Shown here in pieces: positions 5,447 through 12,577 of a DNA stretch of 13,423 nucleotides. Under the pieces are notes generated by a model, which saw nothing but the letters and a program-made list of their open reading frames with translations, did not search any database and was not told where the DNA came from. The translations under genes and the position numbers were made by a program. Within the stretch, counting starts at the first letter, position 1, and each line of letters opens with the position of its first letter. The stretch comes from an uncultured Bacilli bacterium (GTDB taxonomy: Bacteria > Bacillota_I > Bacilli_A > RF39 > UBA660). The stretch lies in assembly GCA_910583945.1 (NCBI GenBank), contig CAJTYF010000042.1, positions 1 through 13,423 on the forward strand. Direction: 5' to 3'.

Positions 5447-7855
5447 TTATTTTGCCACAATATTTACAATACGATTTGGAACAACTATTATTTTTACCAC
5501 TTCTAAATTTTCAAGATTTTTCTTAACATTTTCTTCGTTTAGGGCTTTTTCTTTTACTTGTTCTTCTGTTTCATCTTGTTTTGTTTTAATGGTTCCTCTT
5601 AATTTCCCATTTACTTGTACCCCGATGGTTATTTCTTCTTTTACGATTTTCTTTTCATCAAATTCTGGCCATGTTGAGATACATAAAGGGTCTCCTAATT
5701 GGTATTGTTCGTTTAGTTCTTCGGTGATGTGAGGAGCAATTGGATTTAATAAGATTAATAGTAATCGATAATCGTCACGGGTGATGCCATTTTTGGAATC
5801 CTCGTATTCATTTAGTAAAATCATTAACGAAGAGACAGCGGTATTGTATTTTAGTGTTACTAAATCGTTGGATACTTTTTTTATTGTTTTATGAGCTAAG
5901 ACATCATTGGTGTATCCTTTTTGATTGTTTAGTTTCTCCCCTATTTTTTGAATACGTTCGATAAAACGCTTGCATCCTTTTAAGGAATCGGTACTCCAAG
6001 AAGCATCCTGTTGGTAATCCCCAATAAACATTTCATAAACTCTTAGAGTATCTGCTCCATACTCTTCCACAATATCATCGGGGTTAATAACGTTTCCTTT
6101 AGATTTGCTCATTTTTTCATTGTTGTTTCCTAAAATCATTCCATGAGAAACACGGATGTCAATCATTTCACTTTTAGGGGCTAGACCAAAATTATGAAGC
6201 ATTTGCACCCAAAATCTAGCATAAAGTAAATGTCTAGCGGTGTGTTCCATTCCACCGTTATACCAATTCACACACCCCCAATATTTCATTTTATCCATGT
6301 TGACAAATTCTTTATCATTATGAGCATCCATATATCTTAGGAAGTACCAGCTTGAACCGGCCCAATTTGGCATGGTATCGGTTTCTCTTTTTGCGTCCTC
6401 ACCACATTTAGGACATTTGCAATTGACCCATTCTGTAATTTTAGCAAGTGGCGATTCTCCATCTTCGGTGGGTTCATATTCCGCAACATCAGGAAGTAAT
6501 AAGGGTAAATCGTTTTCATTCATTGGGACCCAACCACATTTTGGACAGTTAATCATAGGAATCGGTTCTCCCCAGAATCTTTGTCTTGAGAAAATCCAAT
6601 CACGCATTTTGTAATTGTTTACGGTACGAGCTATTCCCTCGTTTACTAATTTTTCGGTTATTTTTTCTTTGGCTTCTAAAACGGTCATTCCAGTAAATTC
6701 TTCTGAATTGATTAAGTGACAATTTTGGGTTGTATAGTCTTTCTTTTCAAAAGCCTGTTCTTTGGTTTCTTGACCATCAATCACTTGAATCATTTCAATA
6801 TTATGAGCTTTGGCGTATTCAAAATCTCTTTCGTCATGAGAAGGAACCGCCATCACAGCACCTGTACCATAATCTCCCAAAACAAAGTCTCCTAGATAAA
6901 TGGGCACTTCTTTTCCTGTTAAGGGATGGATAGCTTTTATTCCTTCGACTAAACAACCCGTTTTACCTTTATTAAGTTCTGTACGATCCATCGTTGACTT
7001 TTTAGTGGTTTCAGCCATATAAGCTTCGACTTCATCTTTATTTAAAACTCGAGGCATTAATTCTTTGATTAATTTTCCATCGGGAGCGATGACAAAGAAA
7101 GTGATGCCGTAAATGGTTTCAATACAGGTGGTAAAGATGGAAAACTTTCCACCTCCAACGATTTCTACGTCTAACTCTACACCTGAACTTTTCCCAATCC
7201 AATTGATTTGACCTAATTTTACTTTCTCAGCAAAATGGGTGTCGTCAAGCCCTTTTAGTAAGTCTTCGGCGTAATCACTCATGCGTAGCATCCATTGACT
7301 TTTTTCTTTTTGTTCTACTCTTGCTCCACATTGCTCACAAACACCTCCAGCGGCATCTTCATTGGATAAGACGCTTTTACATACTGGACACCAGTTGACG
7401 GGAATGGTATCTTTATAGGCCATACCCTGTTTATAAAATTGTAAAAATTGCCATTGAGTCCATTTGTAATAATCTGGATCGGTGGTTGAAAATTCACGAC
7501 TCCAATCGAAGGAAAAACCTAATTTTTTCATTTGTCCTTTAAAGGTTTTGACGTTTTCTTTTACTGCTTCTTTAGGATGAATGTGATTTCTTATTGCGTA
7601 ACGTTCAGCGGGCGCACCAAAGGCGTCCCATCCCATAGGAAATAGCACATTATACCCTTGCATTCTTTTAAGTCTTGCTATCGCGTCTTGGGCGGTGTAA
7701 CTTCTTACATGCCCGACATGCAATCCTGCTCCACTGGGATAAGGAAACTCTACTAAAATGTAATAAGGAGGTTTAGGATCAAAGTCGATGGCTTTGAATA
7801 CTTCTTTCTCTTCCCAAAAATCTTGCCATTTTTTTTCTATTTTTTTATAATTCAT
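5447..7855 (-). CDS. leuS: Leucyl-tRNA synthetase
   Basis: An 802-residue class I synthetase, close to the usual bacterial length, that charges tRNA-Leu in the cytoplasm. The HIGH-type motif is HVGH (46-49) in FPYPSGAGLHVGHVRSY. A zinc ribbon has CPVC (156-159) and CEQC (173-176). The CP1 editing domain spans ~220-415. A second cysteine cluster sits near 437-484. KMSKS is at 581-585, followed by the anticodon-binding and C-terminal domains. In CP1 the usual TTRPDT loop reads TTCIET (242-247), while the later editing segment GTGAVMAVPSHDERDFEYA is intact. The start overlaps the stop of the 122-aa gene as ATGA (7852-7855). The ribosome binding site AAAGGTGA lies inside that upstream gene, suggesting translational coupling. 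Both genes sit behind the leucine T-box. Confidence 0.99.
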   Translation of the reverse strand: MNYKKIEKKWQDFWEEKEVFKAIDFDPKPPYYILVEFPYPSGAGLHVGHVRSYTAQDAIARLKRMQGYNVLFPMGWDAFGAPAERYAIRNHIHPKEAVKENVKTFKGQMKKLGFSFDWSREFSTTDPDYYKWTQWQFLQFYKQGMAYKDTIPVNWCPVCKSVLSNEDAAGGVCEQCGARVEQKEKSQWMLRMSDYAEDLLKGLDDTHFAEKVKLGQINWIGKSSGVELDVEIVGGGKFSIFTTCIETIYGITFFVIAPDGKLIKELMPRVLNKDEVEAYMAETTKKSTMDRTELNKGKTGCLVEGIKAIHPLTGKEVPIYLGDFVLGDYGTGAVMAVPSHDERDFEYAKAHNIEMIQVIDGQETKEQAFEKKDYTTQNCHLINSEEFTGMTVLEAKEKITEKLVNEGIARTVNNYKMRDWIFSRQRFWGEPIPMINCPKCGWVPMNENDLPLLLPDVAEYEPTEDGESPLAKITEWVNCKCPKCGEDAKRETDTMPNWAGSSWYFLRYMDAHNDKEFVNMDKMKYWGCVNWYNGGMEHTARHLLYARFWVQMLHNFGLAPKSEMIDIRVSHGMILGNNNEKMSKSKGNVINPDDIVEEYGADTLRVYEMFIGDYQQDASWSTDSLKGCKRFIERIQKIGEKLNNQKGYTNDVLAHKTIKKVSNDLVTLKYNTAVSSLMILLNEYEDSKNGITRDDYRLLLILLNPIAPHITEELNEQYQLGDPLCISTWPEFDEKKIVKEEITIGVQVNGKLRGTIKTKQDETEEQVKEKALNEENVKKNLENLEVVKIIVVPNRIVNIVAK

Positions 7856-8220
7856 TTTGTATTCACCTTTCTTTTTAAAAATCGTCCATACATTTCATAT
7901 AAGGAATACGTGAGTGCTAATAAGAGGATAAAACCTAAAGCTAACTGAAAAGCACTTGGTATTTCTAAGTAAGTCACAAACACCCCTACACTTGAAACGA
8001 TAAAGCCATTGATTAAAGCCACATGGACAATTTCTTTTTTATAATTTATTTCCTTTTTATCTATTTTAAATCTTTTTGCAATGTCGTTTATTTCTCGAAG
8101 GTTCTCATATTTTTTGCTTTTTACTTTTTTCAAATTGGTTAAGTAAAAGATTAAAAAAAATAAGAGATAGAGGACAAAAAAGAAATAGATTAAGAACGCT
8201 GGACTTTTTAATTCCATCAT
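7852..8220 (-). CDS. Small three-helix membrane protein of unknown function, coupled to leuS
   Basis: 122 residues that I do not recognise as a named family. Hydrophobic helices lie at ~8-28, 65-84 and 91-110. A basic loop of ~35 residues (31-64, KKVKSKKYENLREINDIAKR and beyond) separates the first two, and a basic tail (FLKRKVNTK) ends it. By the positive-inside rule this loop and the C-terminus are probably cytoplasmic. AAAGG precedes the first of two adjacent ATG codons by seven bases. It is the first gene after the T-box leader and its TGA overlaps the leuS ATG, so it is made only when charged tRNA-Leu is scarce and in step with LeuRS. No catalytic or metal-binding motif is visible. Membrane localisation is well supported; the function is open. 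Confidence 0.8.
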   Translation of the reverse strand: MMELKSPAFLIYFFFVLYLLFFLIFYLTNLKKVKSKKYENLREINDIAKRFKIDKKEINYKKEIVHVALINGFIVSSVGVFVTYLEIPSAFQLALGFILLLALTYSLYEMYGRFLKRKVNTK

Positions 8221-8234
8221 GATTCACCCTTTCT

Positions 8235-8275
8235 AAAATAAAAAAGACCATTTCGTTTTTAAGGACGAAATAGCC
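8235..8275 (-). terminator. Regulated terminator of the T-box leader
   Basis: GGCTATTTCGT (8275-8265) pairs with ACGAAATGGTC (8256-8246) over 11 pairs with two G-U wobbles and an 8-base loop, followed by TTTTTTATTTT. The 5' arm overlaps the last bases of the T-box, as expected for mutually exclusive antiterminator and terminator folds. Confidence 0.9.
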
Positions 8276-8440
8276 GTGGTACCACCTTAATTCCTAGTTT
8301 AAACTAGCTTTAATCATCGGATAACGGCGATGACCCAAAAGTTCCAAAAGCAAGTTCATAACTTCGATTCATTCATTTCCACCAACCATGAACTCTCTAT
8401 AGGAATCGATTATTTATTACTACTCTTTTTTCAACACTTT
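8235..8440 (-). promoter_or_regulatory. Leucine T-box riboswitch leader of the 122-aa gene and leuS
   Basis: The leader (about 205 bases) has the T-box AAGGTGGTACCACGGC at 8288-8273. The UGGU element would pair with an ACCA tRNA end, which fits tRNA-Leu (discriminator A). Upstream are the Stem I conserved stretches AGAGAG and GGTTGGTGGAAATGAA (~8398-8373). GAGTTCAT and ATGAACTT pair to form a Stem I helix, and below it the 3' side reads TTGCTTTTGG (~8353-8344). The triplets here (CTT, TTG) are leucine codons, and CTT at 8350-8348 is my best guess for the specifier. The leader ends in a strong terminator that competes with the antiterminator. Uncharged tRNA-Leu should therefore switch on the downstream genes. 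Confidence 0.93.
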
Positions 8441-8446
8441 TTTCTT

Positions 8447-8475
8447 ATTATATTAAACTCTTTTAATAATTTCAA
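8447..8475 (-). promoter_or_regulatory. Promoter of the T-box/leuS transcription unit
   Basis: TTGAAA (8470-8475), a 17-bp spacer and a perfect TATAAT (8447-8452) predict a start near 8440, just before the T-box Stem I. The -35 box lies only six bases from the stop codon of the glycosyltransferase gene. No terminator separates them, so readthrough from the envelope operon would also enter the T-box leader. Confidence 0.8.
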
Positions 8476-8481
8476 TCTTTT

Positions 8482-9528
8482 TTAATTATTTTTAAAAACC
8501 CATTCTCTTTGAATGATAAAGTTTATAATAAAAATAACTAAATCTACCATTATTTTTAATAAGGTTGAATTGATATGGGTAAGACTAAATAAGCCTGAGA
8601 CTAAATAAGCGGAAAAAAACATTTGAATGACGACTAAAACAAAATATTTGATTATACTGTTTTTACTTTTATTTTTAAATACCATTTTTTCATTGATCTT
8701 AAAATTATACAAAGATGAAACTATACGGGCAAGGATACTTGATAAAACAATACTCGTCACGATTCCTTTATTTATTTCAGGTAAAAGTTTTAAGAAGATG
8801 GTAAATAAAAGGATATCTACTAAAAAGGAACTTAAAGAAGCCATAATGTATTTTAGGAATAGTTTATAAATTAAAATGGAATCACGAATGGGATTAAAGT
8901 GACTGGTTTCATTTTCACCAATATAAATAGTTTTTATTGGGACTTCTTCTATTTTAATTTCTTTTTCTTTGCAAGCGATGAGCATATTGGTTTCGTATTC
9001 GTAGCGTTCTCCACTTACGTCTAAAAATTTTTTCATCGTACTCTTTCCAAAGGCTCTTAATCCAGATTGGGTGTCTGTAATTTTGATTCCAACAAAAATA
9101 GAGAACATGCTTCTAGTTATTTTGTTTCCATACCGACTTTTAAAAGGAACGTTTTCTAAATCAAAGTTACGTGTTCCAATAATTAAACTTTCAGGATTTT
9201 TTATTAGGTTTTGACAACATTTTTTTATGTCTTCAACACTGTGTTGTCCATCACAATCTGCGGTGATGGTTCCTACTATGTTTTCATAAGTGTTTAAACA
9301 ATAATTGAAAGCGTGTTTAATGGCTCTCCCTTTTCCTAAATTTATATGGTTTCTTAATACGGTGATGCCTTTTTTTTGATATTCTTGAAAAAAGGATTGA
9401 TACTCTTCTCCACTTCCATCATCAACAATAACAATGTTTTCAAAATTTTTTTCTAATTTTTCCATAAACGCACGCATGATTTTTTTGTCTGGTTTGTACG
9501 CTGGAATGATGACTACTACTTCTTTCAT
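8482..9528 (-). CDS. GT2 glycosyltransferase (DPM1-like) fused to a GtrA-type membrane domain
   Basis: A 348-residue protein. The N-terminal ~215 residues form a family 2 glycosyltransferase resembling polyprenyl-phosphate mannose/glucose synthases: VVIIPAYKP (5-13), VDDGS (35-39), NLGKGRAIKHAF (63-74), the metal-binding DCD in TADCDGQH (Asp91, Asp93), and TDTQSGLRAF (151-160). The C-terminal ~120 residues have four helices (~224-249, 255-272, 293-315, 321-340) and end in QREWVFKN, typical of GtrA proteins linked to flipping of lipid-linked sugars. The likely role is loading a sugar onto undecaprenyl phosphate and helping it cross the membrane. I start it at 9528, where AAAGGA sits just upstream. 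The in-frame ATG at 9573 lies inside the preceding gene and adds 15 residues unlike a GT2 start. It is the last gene of the operon. Confidence 0.88.
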   Translation of the reverse strand: MKEVVVIIPAYKPDKKIMRAFMEKLEKNFENIVIVDDGSGEEYQSFFQEYQKKGITVLRNHINLGKGRAIKHAFNYCLNTYENIVGTITADCDGQHSVEDIKKCCQNLIKNPESLIIGTRNFDLENVPFKSRYGNKITRSMFSIFVGIKITDTQSGLRAFGKSTMKKFLDVSGERYEYETNMLIACKEKEIKIEEVPIKTIYIGENETSHFNPIRDSILIYKLFLKYIMASLSSFLVDILLFTIFLKLLPEINKGIVTSIVLSSILARIVSSLYNFKINEKMVFKNKSKNSIIKYFVLVVIQMFFSAYLVSGLFSLTHINSTLLKIMVDLVIFIINFIIQREWVFKNN

Positions 9529-9536
9529 TTTTCCTT

Positions 9537-10676
9537 TCACCCCGTAATGGCTTGCATGTTTACAAGTTTCCATCCTTTTTCTGTTTTTACAAAATACATG
9601 CGATCGTGCATGACGTCTTGATGTTTGCTTCCTTTGATAATCATATTTTTTTCTAAATAAACTTCACATGAAAATGCGTCTTTATTATAAATTTCAAAGT
9701 TGTTTACTTTTTCTCCAGTAAAGATAGGGTTGTCAAAGGTATGTTTACTTGTAAAGGTAATATCAATACCTGTCGCCCAATTTTTAGCAAATTTAGATAA
9801 GGTTGATCCGTCAATGAGAAATTCATTAATTTGATGAAAACCATGTAATGTTCCTTTTAAGTCATTGGTTAAAAATAAACTCCATTGTTCAGCCATGTCT
9901 AAGATTTCTGGTAGACTTTCGATTTCTTTTTCAGCCTCTTCTAAGGTTTCGATTTTTTTAAACTCTTTTTTTATCTCAATCGTATAGCCATGTTTTTCAT
10001 AATTTATTTCGTTATTGTTTTCATCTAAAATTTTGATTTCTGGCTCAAAATAAAGATTTTCTATTTGATATTTAACGTTATAAGGAATGGAAACGTATTT
10101 TGCTATTTCTAATAATCCTTCGTCTTGTGTTCCTTCCTTGATTTCATTTTGTGTCAATTCTTTATCGTTTAAATAGACTTTATAATTATTTGGAACGGTA
10201 ATGTTATAAACGTAAAATCCTTGATCAATTTTACTTCTCACATCAGCGGAATCCCAGATATAAAAAGAAAGAAGTCCTAAACGGTTCATTTTTTTTGAAC
10301 TTTTTAATTGAATTTCTAAAATATCTTGGTTGTTTGCTTTTATGATATAGGTTGGATTTTCTTCTTGACTGTTCTCACTTTCTTCAAAGTCTAAATCAGC
10401 GTTTTCTAGTAGATTTTTTAAAGCTAGGTCCATTTTTGCATCTTTATCAAAAGGATTTTTTTCAATTTGAGTCAAGTCCTGTATTTTACATGAATCATTT
10501 TCACAAAGATTTTCTAAAGTTTTATTGATAAAATGATCGGTTTGATTTTTTTCATATTTTACTAAGCTATCCAAGACATGGATAAGGAAGCCAATCATTA
10601 TCACCCCTAAAAGACAGCTATAAAAAATTAAAAAGGTTTTAAATTGTAGTTTTAGTTTTAATTTATTTTCTTTCAT
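9537..10676 (-). CDS. Membrane-anchored extracytoplasmic protein of unknown function
   Basis: 379 residues with no family I can name. A short basic N-terminus (KLKLKLQFK) and one helix (~13-35) anchor a large, probably external domain of ~340 residues. That region has a close Cys pair (C58, C63), a beta-rich middle part with the segment ITVPNNYKVYLNDKELT, reminiscent of the small beta modules of TcaA-like or penicillin-binding-associated proteins, and a glutamate-rich helix (EEAEKEIESLPE). The C-terminal ~110 residues end in RMYFVKTEKGWKLVNM, which looks like an NTF2-like fold ending. These resemblances are impressions only. AAAGGAG lies seven bases before the ATG. It starts 14 bp after the phosphodiester glycosidase gene and its TGA lies eight bases before the glycosyltransferase ATG, so it belongs to the envelope operon. 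Confidence 0.85.
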   Translation of the reverse strand: MKENKLKLKLQFKTFLIFYSCLLGVIMIGFLIHVLDSLVKYEKNQTDHFINKTLENLCENDSCKIQDLTQIEKNPFDKDAKMDLALKNLLENADLDFEESENSQEENPTYIIKANNQDILEIQLKSSKKMNRLGLLSFYIWDSADVRSKIDQGFYVYNITVPNNYKVYLNDKELTQNEIKEGTQDEGLLEIAKYVSIPYNVKYQIENLYFEPEIKILDENNNEINYEKHGYTIEIKKEFKKIETLEEAEKEIESLPEILDMAEQWSLFLTNDLKGTLHGFHQINEFLIDGSTLSKFAKNWATGIDITFTSKHTFDNPIFTGEKVNNFEIYNKDAFSCEVYLEKNMIIKGSKHQDVMHDRMYFVKTEKGWKLVNMQAITG

Positions 10677-10690
10677 CGGGCTACTCCTTT

Positions 10691-11740
10691 CTAATTTCTT
10701 TTTTCAACGATAAATCCTGTAGGCAACTTCCATGATGAATTGGCGTAATAAAAGGTGACACTCGTCATTTCATATTTATCATTGTAATACATACTTGATG
10801 AACTTCCTCCGTCCAAGTTGGCGGCATTTACTGCTCCATATTTTTTCATTATTTTAATTAAGTCTTTTGCGGTGGCTCCTAAGTGACCATTTGCTCCACG
10901 GCCATCGGTGACTAATAAAAGAACAGAACCATCCGCTCTTTGACCAATAGCGGTACGAGGGTTCGCCCCACTTCCTTTGCCATCTACCCCACGTTCTTCT
11001 CCATTAATGATTAATTTAACAAAATGGTTGTTGGCGTCGCTACTTTCTTCTTGAAAGGTCACCGCGTCGATAATTTTTTCGTCTTTCACAATTTGTTCTA
11101 CTTGAGAAGCATTTTTTCCTTCAATGTTAATGATTCTTAAGATGTGCGTTTCGTCAAAGCCAATGATATGAAGCCCTGGATAACCTGTCGGTTGATTGTA
11201 TTCAATTTTGCCATTTTTAACGACTACACCAAGAGGTTTTCCCCCTTTGTTTCCAGTTGATAAGTAAAGCCCACCATTAATTCCAGCGATAGCATCGTTG
11301 TCTTTTACTAATTTTTCAAGTTCTACGCCGTATTCACCCCAAGGGTAAGTTGTCGCCAGTTTAATTCTTGAAGGGTCATTTATGATTAACATTTTAGCAA
11401 AAAAGGTATTTCCAGATATTTCTTCTAATTGAATGCCGTTCTTATCAAAATCCTCTTCTTTGTTGTCGGTATGAATTAAATCGGTATCCATTTCTGTATT
11501 CATAGTTGCCATAGAGTTTTGATCCACTAACTTTTGAATTTCTTCTTTTGATAAAAAGATTTTTGTAACAAATTTTAATTGCCCTGTTTCTAACATAGTG
11601 GTGGCAAACAGTTCTTTTGCACTTCCCGATATATTACTACATATCATTTTAATCATAATAATTAGGGTTAAGAAAATGAACCCTAAGGTTATGCCTAAAA
11701 CCGCAAAAGTACGCGATACAATTTTAACTGCTTTTTTCAT
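10691..11740 (-). CDS. Membrane-anchored phosphodiester glycosidase (NAGPA domain) protein
   Basis: 349 residues. An N-terminal helix (~11-34) acts as an uncleaved signal anchor, followed by a linker of ~70 residues and then a NAGPA domain (~105-347). Family hallmarks visible are AGINGGLY (152-159), GVVVKNGKI (171-179), ANPRTAIGQ (259-267), VLLLVTDGRG (273-282), and NLDGGSSSSM (308-317). The domain is named after the uncovering enzyme that removes N-acetylglucosamine from a phosphodiester. Bacterial members act on or near surface polysaccharides and teichoic-acid-like polymers. The domain should be outside the cell. Its start lies one base after the stop of the PAP2 gene, with a weak AAGAAG ribosome binding site, so translation may depend on coupling. 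The true substrate is unknown. Confidence 0.9.
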   Translation of the reverse strand: MKKAVKIVSRTFAVLGITLGFIFLTLIIMIKMICSNISGSAKELFATTMLETGQLKFVTKIFLSKEEIQKLVDQNSMATMNTEMDTDLIHTDNKEEDFDKNGIQLEEISGNTFFAKMLIINDPSRIKLATTYPWGEYGVELEKLVKDNDAIAGINGGLYLSTGNKGGKPLGVVVKNGKIEYNQPTGYPGLHIIGFDETHILRIINIEGKNASQVEQIVKDEKIIDAVTFQEESSDANNHFVKLIINGEERGVDGKGSGANPRTAIGQRADGSVLLLVTDGRGANGHLGATAKDLIKIMKKYGAVNAANLDGGSSSSMYYNDKYEMTSVTFYYANSSWKLPTGFIVEKRN

Positions 11741-11741
11741 T

Positions 11742-12272
11742 TTAAACGACTTCTTTCTTTTTTAAATAAGGGATTAAATAATCATACATTTTATAGGTCA
11801 CAATCGAAATAACTGTTCCAAGGATGGCTCCTGCTAAAACATCGGTTGGAAAATGAACAAAAAGATACAATCTTGAAAAAGCAATTAAAACCGCTAATAA
11901 TCCTGATACGATTCCCCATTTTTTGTTGTGTAAAAAAATCATCACAAACGCTTCAAATGACGCAAGCGTATGCCCTGATGGAAAGGAGTAATCTAACGGC
12001 TTTTTGATTAATAATGGAATACTGGAATCGAGCCAACAAGGTCTTGCTCTTTTTACGACATTTTTAATTAATCCATTTCCAATAATGAGCCCAATACCCA
12101 TAGCGATTAATATTAACAGACCGCATTTTCTTGTTTTTTTAAAACATAATAAAACAATGGCTAATAGAATCCAAACGATTCCTGCATCTCCTAAATTTGT
12201 GAAAAAAATCATCATTTTATTTAAAGCTTCACAATGTAAATCATTTAAAAAATACAAAATCTTAAAGTCCAT
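11742..12272 (-). CDS. PAP2-family integral membrane phosphatase
   Basis: A 176-residue protein with about five to six helices and the complete three-part PAP2 signature: K-x6-RP (Lys70 to Arg77-Pro78, KNVVKRARP), PSGH (98-101, in YSFPSGHTLASF), and SR-x5-H-x3-D (Ser133, Arg134, His140, Asp144). Such enzymes remove phosphate from lipid phosphates, including undecaprenyl diphosphate, phosphatidate and phosphatidylglycerol phosphate. Being the first gene of an operon with a glycosyltransferase/GtrA protein favours recycling of undecaprenyl diphosphate, but phosphatidate phosphatase is equally compatible with the motifs. GGAG stands seven bases before the ATG, and a promoter with a perfect TATAAT is just upstream. 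Confidence 0.92.
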   Translation of the reverse strand: MDFKILYFLNDLHCEALNKMMIFFTNLGDAGIVWILLAIVLLCFKKTRKCGLLILIAMGIGLIIGNGLIKNVVKRARPCWLDSSIPLLIKKPLDYSFPSGHTLASFEAFVMIFLHNKKWGIVSGLLAVLIAFSRLYLFVHFPTDVLAGAILGTVISIVTYKMYDYLIPYLKKKEVV

Positions 12273-12577
12273 AAAAACGCTCCATTTTCTAACTACAGTT
12301 ATTATATATTATTTTCTTGTTTTATACAATAATATGTTCTGGGTTTTATTTAAATTCTTTTTTGAATATAGACTCTTTTTGAAAAAATTTATTTTGGAAA
12401 ATTATTTTCTGCTTTGATTTTTCATTTGGTTTAATTTCCTTCATCTCACATTTACCTTTTCTCATTTTTACTTGTACAGATACACAAATTTCTTTTTATT
12501 ATTGGTAATCGATGTATTTCGACAAATAGTACAATTAAAACCTTTATACTAAGTCCCTTAGAAAGGAGAAAAAAGTT
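12273..12577. other. Divergent intergenic region between the envelope operon and the endonuclease gene
   Basis: This 305-bp, very AT-rich stretch holds the leftward PAP2 operon promoter (12301-12329). It also has a possible lysine-rich 39-aa minus-strand reading frame (12346-12465), two TGTA...TACA inverted-repeat motifs (12473-12484 and 12513-12533), and the rightward leader of the endonuclease gene. I see no RNA gene or insertion sequence remnant in it. Confidence 0.6.
12301..12329 (-). promoter_or_regulatory. Promoter of the PAP2/NAGPA/GT2 envelope operon
   Basis: A perfect TATAAT (12301-12306) lies 17 bp from a weak -35, TTGTAT (12324-12329). The predicted start is near 12294, giving a leader of ~22 bases with the GGAG ribosome binding site of the PAP2 gene. 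Confidence 0.5.

Noticed and set aside
9529..9573. Longer glycosyltransferase start METCKHASHYGVKGK
   Set aside because: It lies inside the preceding gene, has no ribosome binding site and is unlike GT2 N-termini. The ATG at 9528 has AAAGGA directly upstream.
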